Position numbers and translations under genes: made by a program
The notes under the pieces: generated by a model
Databases searched by the model: none
The model's input: the letters and a program-made list of their open reading frames with translations, nothing else
Told to the model about the DNA's origin: nothing
Assembly (NCBI RefSeq): GCF_002890895.1
Contig: NZ_POUL01000005.1
Span: 399,536-463,535, forward strand
Origin: Stutzerimonas stutzeri
GTDB taxonomy: Bacteria; Pseudomonadota; Gammaproteobacteria; Pseudomonadales; Pseudomonadaceae
DNA: 64,000 bases
Direction of reading: 5' to 3'
Shown here: piece by piece, positions 36,693-46,952 of the stretch
Numbering within the stretch: position 1 is the stretch's first letter
Layout: each line of letters opens with the position of its first letter

Positions 36693-37427
36693 ATGCGTGA
36701 CGAAGCACCGCGAGCGGTTACGGCAATCTGCCGGTCCTTGCAGGAGCAGATCGCCCACGGGTTGCTCCAGCCCAGTGGCCAGCTACCGTCTGAGCGCAAG
36801 CTCAGCGAGCTGTTCGATACCACGCGTATCACGCTGCGCGAGGCGCTGGGCCAGCTGGAATCGCAGGGGCTGATCTACCGCGAGGATCGTCGAGGCTGGT
36901 TCGTCTCACCGCCTCGGATTGCATACAACCCGCTCGTGCGTAGCCACTTTCACGCCATGGTTCAAGAGCAGGGCCGGACCCCAGCGACGGAGGTCCTGTC
37001 GGCCCGGTTGGTGCCCGCTGCGGCAGACATGTGTGCGCGACTGGGATTGCCGGCGTTATCCGGCGTCTTCCAGATCCGCCGTGCCCGGCGCATCGATGGC
37101 CGCCTAGTGCTCTACGTCGAACACTACCTGAACCCCAGCTATTTCCCAGGCATTCTCCACCACGACCTGACCCGCTCGCTGACTGAGCTCTACGCCAGCG
37201 AATACGACATCCACTACGGCCGCGTCCGTTTCGACATGGTCCCTACAGCCTTACACCCCGAAGCGGCCTCAACACTACGCACCGCCCCCGGCAGCCCAGC
37301 CCTGCGCATCACCCGCCTCAACCGCGACCAGCATGATCGGTTGATCGATTGCGACGTGGAGTATTGGCGGCATGATGCGATTCATGTGTGTGTGGAGGTG
37401 CCGGAGAGGGGGATGCCAATTCACTGA
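36693..37427 (+). CDS. GntR-family regulator with UTRA domain (HutC subfamily)
   Basis: A 244-residue repressor-type regulator. A GntR winged helix lies at about 7-72 (PSERKLSELFDTTRITLREALGQLE in parts), then a UTRA effector domain at about 95-235 that binds a small ligand. The ATG at 36693 is preferred over the overlapping GTG because GGGGG lies six bases upstream of it. It is divergent from the ABC importer operon, and matching operators sit upstream of both. It probably represses both until the imported compound or a product binds. The fold and operator type recall PhnF/PhnR-like phosphonate regulators. Confidence 0.9.
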   Translation: MRDEAPRAVTAICRSLQEQIAHGLLQPSGQLPSERKLSELFDTTRITLREALGQLESQGLIYREDRRGWFVSPPRIAYNPLVRSHFHAMVQEQGRTPATEVLSARLVPAAADMCARLGLPALSGVFQIRRARRIDGRLVLYVEHYLNPSYFPGILHHDLTRSLTELYASEYDIHYGRVRFDMVPTALHPEAASTLRTAPGSPALRITRLNRDQHDRLIDCDVEYWRHDAIHVCVEVPERGMPIH

Positions 37428-37672
37428 TTGCCACGAAAGTAAACTCCTACGCGGGGCTGACGTCGCCGAGCTGGACGTGGTGGGGAGACGCTTGGCTACT
37501 CTCTTAGAAGAGGAGTAACGCTCTAAGTGATTGCAGATCGGTCGAATGGAATTCCGGTGTCATGAGCGCGGCGTCGTGCTGGTACGGCGTTACGGTACGA
37601 CGCTGGCCGCGTTCCTCTCGGAAGCAGCCGCCTTCGTACTGAGCAGCGCTATTACCAAGAATGCTCTATCGA

Positions 37673-38872
37673 CTAGCTGGGCTCGGTACCGACACGATGC
37701 TGGTGGATGTTACCGATGTCGTTGCCCTTCGGAGTGGCGTGAATGCGCTTAGCTTCTTGGCTACGGTAGTAGTCTTCGACGCTCAGGTCTGGGTCGATCT
37801 TGATGCGCAACGCGCAGGGTTTCTGTTGCCAAGTATGGCTGGCCAGTTGCTCCTTCAGCTTCCTCGACGCAGAGCTGCGTTTCCAGTCTTCGGCGGTACG
37901 GTCACGCCAAAGGCGCTCGGGGCGGCCGATGGCGGCATCGTGGGCGACGGTAACGGGGTCTAGGTGGCGGCTTTGCTCCAGCACGGGCAGATCGGGCAGC
38001 GGCTGCTCGACGTCCATATAGCGTTGCAGGGTATCCCAGAAGGCGTGGATATTAGCTTTGTCGAGCCCCAAGCTGTGCATCTTCATGCCCAGGCAGACCT
38101 TGGTATCGGTGTAGCGGTGATGCAGCCATAGCACATAGTCATGGCCGCCATGGGGAGTGATCTGCAGTTGCATCACTGGGTCGAATTCGTAGAACGGGGC
38201 GACGAAGGGTGAGCGGAAACGCCGGCCGATTTGCAGCATTCCGTCGCGCCGGTTGAAGCCGCTGCCGTCGTGGGTATAGATCAGGGAATAAAGGCCTATC
38301 AGCAGGTCGGTGCCGATTACAGCCATAAAGAGTACTACGGCACCGAACCAGAATGCGGTTTGTTCTCCCCAATAGCCCGAGAGAGCGCCTTGGTCCCAGG
38401 CAATAACTACGGTAGTAATTACGGCAAGTACCCCACCCAATATATAAGACAGCCAAGGCCTCGATGTGCTGTAGAGCATTAGGCTGGCGAACATTGTTAT
38501 AACGCCCATTATCAAAACTGCATAATCACTATCAAGAACCATACTCACCTTGACAGTCCACGGAACTGAAAAGAGCGTTACGCAAAGAATTTTTAATATA
38601 AAAAGAAAATGCAAGAGCTTGCTGCTGTTTTCGAAATTCCAGCGCTCAGCATCGCAATAAATATGCTGTTTGCGTTTTGCCTTCGCTTGCCGCTCATAGG
38701 CCAGATGGGCCTCGCCCATCAATTGGCCTTCGATCTCGGATATCGAATCCAGGTTGGCGTAATGCCCCCATTTCAAGGCGGTGCCGAATAGGCCTTGCTT
38801 GTCGCGAATCGGTGGCGGCAGTAGGGGCAAGGCTTGGCCACGATAGGCGGCAGGTCCGTAGGTTTCAGTCAT
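37673..38872 (-). CDS. Multi-pass membrane protein, probable immunity partner of the T6SS effector (DUF6708-like)
   Basis: A 399-residue protein with four hydrophobic helices (about 88-104, 113-133, 138-158 and 170-196) and a soluble C-terminal domain of about 200 residues (GFNRRDGMLQIGRRF, then HDYVLWLHHRYTD). The ATG overlaps the effector stop (ATGA). A membrane protein made directly with a pore-forming effector fits immunity at the inner membrane. It resembles the DUF6708 proteins I recall next to VasX-like toxins, but that match was not searched. The DNA across the helices (38400-38640) looks visibly richer in A+T than its neighbours. It could instead be an accessory part of the toxin. 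Confidence 0.7.
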   Translation of the reverse strand: MTETYGPAAYRGQALPLLPPPIRDKQGLFGTALKWGHYANLDSISEIEGQLMGEAHLAYERQAKAKRKQHIYCDAERWNFENSSKLLHFLFILKILCVTLFSVPWTVKVSMVLDSDYAVLIMGVITMFASLMLYSTSRPWLSYILGGVLAVITTVVIAWDQGALSGYWGEQTAFWFGAVVLFMAVIGTDLLIGLYSLIYTHDGSGFNRRDGMLQIGRRFRSPFVAPFYEFDPVMQLQITPHGGHDYVLWLHHRYTDTKVCLGMKMHSLGLDKANIHAFWDTLQRYMDVEQPLPDLPVLEQSRHLDPVTVAHDAAIGRPERLWRDRTAEDWKRSSASRKLKEQLASHTWQQKPCALRIKIDPDLSVEDYYRSQEAKRIHATPKGNDIGNIHQHRVGTEPS

Positions 38873-41800
38873 ACCTTGAATTCCAGAGTATCGATTTGCC
38901 AGTAGGAAACTTCGTCGGTCCTAGCGCTTAGCGCCGGCGGCTTGGCGAAGGCGGCTTGATAAGGTTGCCAAATTTTCGGGTTGGGCTGTGGCAGCACCAG
39001 CTCGTCGGAGTGGTCGGCCTCCTTGGCGAGGCGGAATTGACCGAAGACCTTGAGGCGCTGGGTGACCCTCTGCCCATGACGTTGCAGTGGGGTAAGCGTC
39101 ATCACGGGAAACTGCTTCGGCAAAATGTAGAGCACCGAGGCATCGTCAAGGGGGTGCGCGGTCAGTTTGGGCTCGTCGATCAGGCGCCGCTCGGTGCGCT
39201 CCGCATTGAAGGCGCCATTGAGGGGAAGCACCCCAACTTCTTCCCGGGCAAAGAACTGAAAGTGCTGGGCGTCGAATAGGCCCAACAGGGGCGAGTGGAT
39301 ACGCACCGCCCAGTCGTCGCGCTCAAAGGGCTGGGCCGAGATACGACGGCATTCTAAGGCCGCGTTCAGCGGGGCGCGCTGTCGGTTGAAGCCGCCGAGG
39401 CCTGCCCGCACGCCCGGCGGCGCCTGGTCCAGCCAGTCGCCCAGGCGGCTGACCTGGATCATGGGCCGGCCAAGAATGCCGAGCAGTTGCTGGTAGGCGA
39501 TATGCGGGTCGCTAAGGTGAGCGAAGCGCTGGTCATCACCAAATACTGTGTCGAGCATGCCGACCTGGCCATTCTCCTTGCCGTAAGGCCCATTCTTCAT
39601 CAGCGCCTCGACGTCGCTGTCGACCAGCCAGCCGGCCAGGATGCTGCCACCGATAAACAGCACCGCCCCGGCCAGCAGCACCACCGGATTGATGCACATA
39701 CCCAAGGCATAGGCCGTCCAGGCCGCCCCACCCGCCGCAGCTGCGCCATAGGCCAGGGCGGCATCGCGGTCGCCCTGGTGCCAGGCACGCTTGGCGTCCC
39801 AGACGGTAATAAGGGTTGTTACGAACATAGCTGCCCCCGAAAGAGCGCGAAGTACTGGTAGACGCGGATTGCCCGTCTGCTCTGCCAGCTTTGCTGTCCA
39901 ACGAGTGGAGATTTTGGAAACATCGAGGCGTGGTTTATTCAGCAGGGTTACGAGTTGCTGCTCACCGCCAAGAATAAATTTGGAAAGATTGCCTGAAGCA
40001 ACGCCGAGATCAGCCAGAGCGGAAAATTTACCGAGGTTATAGCGTGCGTCACCATCTCCTGCTTCCCTTTGCAAACTCTTCATCCCCTCAACCTGCGCAC
40101 TCAGGTTGTACAGGGCGCAGGCCACCGCCACTCCTGGCAGGGAAGGCGACTGCGCGACAGTGTCGAGTTTGCTGGCGACCGCATGTTTCCAGGCACTGTA
40201 CTTGACTACTTCCGGGTGGTCGGCAGGGGCCGCGATGACGACCCCGGCGCCTTGGTTGGGCAGCCCTCGTCCCGCCTGGCGCGGGCTGGTGGAGCCGATG
40301 ACCTGGCCCACCGGATTGACGACGTTCATATAAAGGTAGTTCTTGCGGGTGATGGCCGCCCGCTCCGTGGCGGTCAGGCCATATCTCAGCCCTTCCCCTT
40401 GAACCCCCAGAATTCGCAGGTTCGAGGCCTGCGTCTGCGCCTCGCTGACCAGCTGTATGCCGCGCCAGCTGGGTGAAAGCTTCTCGAGCACGCCGTGAGT
40501 CGGTGCGAACAGGCGGCGGAACTCAATAGCTACGTTCACGTTAGCATCGTTCAAGCGCTGCACCTGGGTCAGCACGGCAACGGAGAAAGTGTCCATAAAG
40601 TCGCCGATCAGGGCGTGCAGATTCTTGTATACCAACACCTTGTCGGTCTCCTGCGGGTCGATGTCGGCCATGTGCAGCAGGCTATTCATGCCCATGCGCT
40701 GTGGCTCGGGCTCGCGTTTTTTTGCGGCCAGGACGACAAGCCGCTCTACGGCCTCGGGTAAGGTGCCGTCCGCCTGCGCCAGGAAAGGCTTGGTGAGTGG
40801 GTGATGGCCGGTCAGGAGGCGTTCGCTCAACTGGGCGATTCGGGTTCGCAACGAGTTATTGGCGTCGGCCGGAGACAAGGCATCGATATGGTCGGGCAGT
40901 TTGCCCAGCGTGGTGAATATCTCACTGAGCAACTGGTAGGGTTCCAGCAGGCGTTCGTCGTGGGTGTATTGCCAGTCCCACAGCGCTGCCGCCAGCGAAA
41001 CATCCGATAGAAGACTGACCAGGCGTTGCAGTTGGGATGACAGGGCGGTCCTTACCAGCTTGCGTTCGCCGTCGAACACAGCGTCGTGAAGTTGCTCGAT
41101 GTGCAGGTGCTTCTTGAACTTGCCCAGAGGGCTGCTCGGGCTCTGCATGACCGAGCTGTACAGCGCATGGGCGTAGCGACCATTGGGGCGATGCGGCACC
41201 AGCGCATTAAGGGTAAGTAGGTAGGACTCCGCCAGACGCGCTTGCGCACAAGCATGCCTGAGCGCGAACAAGGGGTCGTCGAGCATCAGCCCAACCAGCT
41301 TCGGATAGGCTCGCATATTGCGCTCCTCCAGCACATCCGCACTGGCCGCCAAGGTGGGCAGGGGCTGCGGCGTCGCACTGCGGGTGGCGGAAGCCAGTTC
41401 CTCCAGGCGCAGCTGCATGCAGCTGCTCATTTCATTCGAGGGGATGCTGCTCAGGCTGGGGGTGAACAGGGACGGATCGCTCAGCAGGCTCTCGATGCTG
41501 AAGTCGCGCGCTCGAAAGCCGTCCGTCTGAGCGCTGATCACCACCGCCGGCATGGCCTGCGTCGGCCGCCATTGATCCATCCCAACGACCGCCGCCGACC
41601 AGGCGAACGCGACGATCTGGGCACGGTTTTTAACTCGACTCCGATCTGCCTCCAGCCAGCGGATATATTCCCAGGTCCAGGGCTTCTCGCTGTAGGCCAT
41701 CAGGTAGTTATGGGCAACGGACTGGCCCTGCACCAGGATGGGGATCAGCAGCACTTGCTGCTGCTTGCCGACGGATGGTCGATCATCGGCAGCGGCCCCG

Positions 41801-42171
41801 CTCTCGGCCTGCCTGCGCCAATGTGCGAGATCGACATCCTTCATGTTGCCTTTGCCGTCGCACCAGACCTCACGCCAAAGCTTGCCATTCTGGAATACGT
41901 AGACTCGCCCTGGACGGGGCAGCGCTGCCCGGGGTGCCTCGTTGTAGGCGTCATGTCCTGGCAGCTTGGCCAGCGGCATGATGGCTAGGAAGGTATTCTG
42001 TTGAATGTTTTCTTCTTCCTCATGGCTGCGCATGTCTACAGCGATGGGCAGAGACAGCTTGCCACCATCCTCCCGGTCGACATTCAGCACGAGCCTCTTG
42101 CGCTGCGCATTTTTGTACTCGGCACGCTTGCGAACACCCTGCTCGATGGGTTGATCCTTCAATTCGCTCAT
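38869..42171 (-). CDS. VasX-like type VI effector (pore-forming, BTH_I2691-type)
   Basis: A 1100-residue protein. A VasX-type N-terminal region includes PRPGRVYVFQNGKLWREVW (about 83-101) and WTWEYIRWLEADRS (about 168). A long helical middle follows. A hydrophobic block at about 775-855 holds two or three membrane helices (AMFVTTLITVW, then CINPVVLLAGAVLFIGGSIL), followed by a soluble C-terminal part. This plan fits colicin-like pore formers delivered by T6SS, such as V. cholerae VasX. The ATG overlaps the vgrG stop (ATGA), and its stop overlaps the immunity candidate. No DUF4123 adaptor gene is present. The toxic activity is inferred, not shown. Confidence 0.83.
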   Translation of the reverse strand: MSELKDQPIEQGVRKRAEYKNAQRKRLVLNVDREDGGKLSLPIAVDMRSHEEEENIQQNTFLAIMPLAKLPGHDAYNEAPRAALPRPGRVYVFQNGKLWREVWCDGKGNMKDVDLAHWRRQAESGAAADDRPSVGKQQQVLLIPILVQGQSVAHNYLMAYSEKPWTWEYIRWLEADRSRVKNRAQIVAFAWSAAVVGMDQWRPTQAMPAVVISAQTDGFRARDFSIESLLSDPSLFTPSLSSIPSNEMSSCMQLRLEELASATRSATPQPLPTLAASADVLEERNMRAYPKLVGLMLDDPLFALRHACAQARLAESYLLTLNALVPHRPNGRYAHALYSSVMQSPSSPLGKFKKHLHIEQLHDAVFDGERKLVRTALSSQLQRLVSLLSDVSLAAALWDWQYTHDERLLEPYQLLSEIFTTLGKLPDHIDALSPADANNSLRTRIAQLSERLLTGHHPLTKPFLAQADGTLPEAVERLVVLAAKKREPEPQRMGMNSLLHMADIDPQETDKVLVYKNLHALIGDFMDTFSVAVLTQVQRLNDANVNVAIEFRRLFAPTHGVLEKLSPSWRGIQLVSEAQTQASNLRILGVQGEGLRYGLTATERAAITRKNYLYMNVVNPVGQVIGSTSPRQAGRGLPNQGAGVVIAAPADHPEVVKYSAWKHAVASKLDTVAQSPSLPGVAVACALYNLSAQVEGMKSLQREAGDGDARYNLGKFSALADLGVASGNLSKFILGGEQQLVTLLNKPRLDVSKISTRWTAKLAEQTGNPRLPVLRALSGAAMFVTTLITVWDAKRAWHQGDRDAALAYGAAAAGGAAWTAYALGMCINPVVLLAGAVLFIGGSILAGWLVDSDVEALMKNGPYGKENGQVGMLDTVFGDDQRFAHLSDPHIAYQQLLGILGRPMIQVSRLGDWLDQAPPGVRAGLGGFNRQRAPLNAALECRRISAQPFERDDWAVRIHSPLLGLFDAQHFQFFAREEVGVLPLNGAFNAERTERRLIDEPKLTAHPLDDASVLYILPKQFPVMTLTPLQRHGQRVTQRLKVFGQFRLAKEADHSDELVLPQPNPKIWQPYQAAFAKPPALSARTDEVSYWQIDTLEFKV

Positions 42172-44354
42172 GCGTCTTCCTCCGGGTCGAGCAATACAAC
42201 TTGCCCGCCTTGCTCCGGGTCGCCCCAGACATCCACGATCAATTGTTGCGGCCCCTGGGCCCCTTTTTCTGTTGGGGCTGGTAACTGGTTCGGATTGGCG
42301 GTGCTGGTTTTCTCCCCCACCGGCGCGGTATCTGCCGGTTTGGGCGATACCGGTGAGATAGGCGCCGCTTCTGACCTATTGGCCGGTGCCCCGCCGGAGT
42401 TGATCCTGATCAAAGGCCCGACCATCGTAATGCCGCTCGCATCGAGCTTGATAAAGCTTCCGCCCGCTTTGAAGGTCAGTTCGCTACCGGCTTCAAGCAC
42501 GACCTTCAGGCCGCTGGAGAGATGAATTTCATTGCCCGCCTCGATGAACTGTCCGCTGCCGATCTTCACGTGTTGGTTGCCGCCAACAGTCAGGTGGTCG
42601 TTGGCGCGGACTTCGGTTTTGCGATCTGCGTGGGTGGTGCGGTGTTCTTCGGCCCGGAACTCGCTGTAGCTGTTGGCCACGACGCTGTCATGGCGCTCGT
42701 GGCCGACGCGGATTTTCTGGTCGTGTTCGATGTTCTCGTCCCAATCGCGCTGGGCGTGGAGGTAGATCTGTTCGGCGCCCTTGCGGTCCTCGATGCGCAG
42801 TTCGTTGTAGCCGTCACCGCCGGGCGAGCTCAGCGTCTTGAACACGCTGCGAGTCTTGTTGGCCGGCAGGTCGTAGGGGACCTGGTGTTCCTTGTGATAC
42901 AGGCAGCCAGTGATCAATGGCTGGTCCGGATCGCCTTCGAGGAAGGTGACGAGTACTTCCATACCGACGCGAGGGATGGCAATGCCGCCGTAGCGGTCGC
43001 CGGCCCAGCTGGACGAGACGCGCAGCCAGGAGCTGGTGTGTTCATTGGCTTGGCCTTCACGATCCCAGAAGAATTGCACCTTCACTCGGCCGTATTTATC
43101 GCAATGGATCTCTTCGCCAGCCGGGCCGGTCACTACCGCGCTCTGGCTGCCGAGAATGCGGGGTTTGGGATGGTCGAGTGGGGGGCGGAAAGGGACAGCC
43201 CAGGGCGTGGCGGTGAAGTGGTTGCGGTAGCCCTGGGTGAAACTACTGGCTCCGAATCCTTGGGCGATACCCTCTAGCCCCTCATCCCTAAGCCCGGCGC
43301 CCCAGCGCTCTTCCCTATGGGGAGAGAGGGTTGGTGCGTGCGGGAGCGCTGCCTCGGTGGCTGACTCTTCGAGGACTTGCGGTTGTTTGCCTTCATGGTG
43401 GATAGCGGTAAGCAGCCACAGCTGGTTCCAGTCGGCGCGGGGATGATCGGCTAGGGGCAGAAACTGTCCGGAGGCCAGCAGTGGTTGGTCGCTCACGCCC
43501 TCGGCCAACTCGAAATCGTGGCGGTGCCGCTCCAGAGTACGCCGGGACAGGTGCTTGCCTCGCTCGCGATCGACGAAGCGGCCTGAATAGTCGTAGTCCT
43601 CGAGGTCCGGCTGGGTGCTGCTGCTGACTGCCGCTTCCATCGTCAGACGAGGTTTTTCGAAGTCGTAATCGCGGCGGGTAACGCGGCTGGTGCGGGTCTC
43701 GACGCGCACGCCGAAGCGTTTGATGACCGGCTTATCGGCGACCATACCGCTGTCCTGCTGATAGGCAACGGAGGCAAGCGTCGGGAACACCGTCTGGTCA
43801 TCACCAAATACCAGCAGGTGGCCGGTTTCGCTGTGCTGAAAGTGGTAGTGAATGCCTTCTTCTTCGCAGAGGCGCTGGATGAAGCGCAGATCCGTTTCAT
43901 CGTACTGAACGCAGTAGTCCCGCTTGGGGTAGAGCTCCGGACCAAGATCGAAACGGTGACGATCGCCAGCAAGGATGCCGTGCTCATCAAGCACCTTGGC
44001 GATGATCTGCGGTACCGAGAGTTGCTGAAAGATGCGTTGGTTGGTGCGGTGAGACAGGTAGGCGAGCTGTGGACGCAATGTGACGCGATAGCGTGTCAGG
44101 CGTTTCCCAGAATTGCCTTGTGCTGCGCTGTAAATCAGGCCATGGATACCCTTGCCGGCTGGAGACAGGGTTAGAAATGCGCGCTGATGCAGCAGGCTTT
44201 CCAGATCGAGATCGGGGCATTCGCTGACCAGTTCGAGATCGAACGCGAAGGGCTGCGAGATGGCCTCTCGCCCTTTGAATTCGAGTACCTGCAGGTCATG
44301 TTGGACGCCTTCAACAACTAGGCTGTAATGCGTTTCGTTGGCCGGATTGAACAT
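42168..44354 (-). CDS. vgrG: Type VI secretion spike protein VgrG
   Basis: A 728-residue spike protein. A gp27-like N-terminal base (about 1-370, DLRFIQRLCEEEGIHYHFQ), a gp5-like OB domain (CDKYGRVKVQFFWDREG at about 430), and a needle of repeated beta-strands (about 520-650, EYRAEEHRTTHADRKTEVRA-type pattern) are visible. A Pro/Ala-rich tail of about 70 residues follows and ends DPEEDA. The ATG at 44354 (MFNPANETHYSLVVEG) follows AAAGGAACAGGG; an upstream in-frame start adds an unrelated leader. It is coupled to the VasX-like gene by ATGA. The tail is a candidate docking site for that effector. Confidence 0.94.
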   Translation of the reverse strand: MFNPANETHYSLVVEGVQHDLQVLEFKGREAISQPFAFDLELVSECPDLDLESLLHQRAFLTLSPAGKGIHGLIYSAAQGNSGKRLTRYRVTLRPQLAYLSHRTNQRIFQQLSVPQIIAKVLDEHGILAGDRHRFDLGPELYPKRDYCVQYDETDLRFIQRLCEEEGIHYHFQHSETGHLLVFGDDQTVFPTLASVAYQQDSGMVADKPVIKRFGVRVETRTSRVTRRDYDFEKPRLTMEAAVSSSTQPDLEDYDYSGRFVDRERGKHLSRRTLERHRHDFELAEGVSDQPLLASGQFLPLADHPRADWNQLWLLTAIHHEGKQPQVLEESATEAALPHAPTLSPHREERWGAGLRDEGLEGIAQGFGASSFTQGYRNHFTATPWAVPFRPPLDHPKPRILGSQSAVVTGPAGEEIHCDKYGRVKVQFFWDREGQANEHTSSWLRVSSSWAGDRYGGIAIPRVGMEVLVTFLEGDPDQPLITGCLYHKEHQVPYDLPANKTRSVFKTLSSPGGDGYNELRIEDRKGAEQIYLHAQRDWDENIEHDQKIRVGHERHDSVVANSYSEFRAEEHRTTHADRKTEVRANDHLTVGGNQHVKIGSGQFIEAGNEIHLSSGLKVVLEAGSELTFKAGGSFIKLDASGITMVGPLIRINSGGAPANRSEAAPISPVSPKPADTAPVGEKTSTANPNQLPAPTEKGAQGPQQLIVDVWGDPEQGGQVVLLDPEEDA

Positions 44355-44414
44355 TCCCTGTTCCTTTGTAACCAGTCCATGGCAGCGATCCGATAACGGT
44401 TCGCAAGGCGGCAA

Positions 44415-44431
44415 TGCATGTATTACATGCA
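44415..44431. promoter_or_regulatory. 17-bp palindrome upstream of vgrG
   Basis: TGCATGTA and TACATGCA flank one central base. The perfect eight-bp arms lie 61 bases before the vgrG start, between the hcp terminator and vgrG. It looks like a dimeric regulator site, but the cognate factor is unknown. Confidence 0.5.
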
Positions 44432-44544
44432 AGCTGTGCAGCGGATTGGAAAGCATCCAGCTCCGCAGAAATCTTGGAGCTATTTTCGCTCCTTTGGTGA
44501 AACCGTCGTGTGAAGCACTACGTTGTTTACCGCATCCGTCGGCT

Positions 44545-44577
44545 GAAAACGCATCGGCCAGGTAACCCTGGCCGATG
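44545..44577 (-). terminator. Terminator-like hairpin after hcp
   Basis: CATCGGCCAGG and CCTGGCCGATG form an 11-bp perfect stem with a four-base loop. On the minus strand it is followed by CGTTTTC, a short T run. It lies about 35 bases after the hcp stop and would limit readthrough into vgrG. Confidence 0.7.
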
Positions 44578-44611
44578 TGAATTAACCGTGGCCGCGAGGC
44601 CTGATCAGGGC

Positions 44612-45130
44612 TTATGCCGAGATCGGGGTGCGCCAGTCATCGGAGCCGGAAGTGCCGGAGACTTCGTGGGTCCAGACGATTTTGCGGTAGGTGAAGTACA
44701 CGTCTTCCAGATGAGTGAAGTGGGACATGTTCGGATCCTGGCAGTTGGGCATGCGTGACTGCACGTCAACGATTACCGCGTCTTCCAGTTCGATGGTGAA
44801 ATAGTGCTCCTGAGTACCGGTCGAAGACGTGCGGTACCATTCCAGCCGGCACTTGTTCAGTCGCTCGCCGGAAGTCAGGGAGTTAAAGACCAGAGGCGAC
44901 GACTTGTCGAATACTTTGGTGATCATCAGCGGCTTGTGAACGCGCTGGCCGGTTGGTTGGCCGGACTGTGGGTCACGCGGGATGATGACCTGGTGCTGGA
45001 AGGCCTGCACCAGAATCTGGTCTTCGTGTCCTTCCTGGAAAATATTGCCGACCGAGTCCTCGGTGAAAGTGCCTGCGGTGATCAGGCCTTGCTTGGTGCC
45101 TTCGAGGGACAGATACGCTGGTGTTGGCAT
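44612..45130 (-). CDS. hcp: Type VI secretion tube protein Hcp
   Basis: A 172-residue protein that forms the hexameric rings of the T6SS tube and can carry effectors. The opening MPTPAYLSLEGTKQGLITAG, the NIFQEGHEDQILVQAFQH region and the ITKVFDKSSPLVFNSLTSGE motif are typical of Hcp. It has AAGGAG seven bases before ATG. It stands alone between a sigma54-like promoter and a terminator, apart from the vgrG-effector-immunity genes. No T6SS structural genes are in the window, so it is an orphan copy that would serve a system encoded elsewhere. Confidence 0.95.
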   Translation of the reverse strand: MPTPAYLSLEGTKQGLITAGTFTEDSVGNIFQEGHEDQILVQAFQHQVIIPRDPQSGQPTGQRVHKPLMITKVFDKSSPLVFNSLTSGERLNKCRLEWYRTSSTGTQEHYFTIELEDAVIVDVQSRMPNCQDPNMSHFTHLEDVYFTYRKIVWTHEVSGTSGSDDWRTPISA

Positions 45131-45177
45131 GAACGCTCTCCTTGCCTTGTTGAATGCCGGAATGGCCCAAACACTAG

Positions 45178-45193
45178 TACAAGGTGCATGCCA
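45178..45193 (-). promoter_or_regulatory. Sigma54-like promoter of hcp
   Basis: On the minus strand TGGCATGCACCTTGTA matches the sigma54 consensus TGGCAC-N5-TTGCA at most positions, with GG and GT ten bases apart (consensus GC). An A+T-rich tract that could serve IHF binding lies upstream. It is placed about 48 bases before the hcp start. T6SS hcp genes in other gammaproteobacteria are often sigma54-controlled. Confidence 0.5.
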
Positions 45194-45410
45194 AATAATA
45201 AAAGTATATTTAGATCAGTGGCTTATGGGCGATGCCGCCCTCTATTTCAGCGCGAGTGGGGGACGGCTCACATTTAGCTGGGCAACTTTCTGCCGAGCGC
45301 TGCGCAAGGTTTGGCGCAAGTGCGCTCAAACCCTGCGACTGTGCGCCCCGCAGCTGGGGTAGCCAGGTTCAGCGGTTAAACAATGCGCAGCATATTGCGC
45401 AGTCCCGGAC

Positions 45411-46904
<1,494 letters not shown>

Positions 46905-46952
46905 TTACGGGCGCGCTCAGGTTTTGGAGTGCCAGGCCGCCGTTGATGTTCC

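Noticed and set aside
37531..37752. 73-codon plus-strand frame between the GntR gene and the immunity gene
   Set aside because: Cys/Arg-rich composition, no start site, and it runs into the immunity gene on the other strand.
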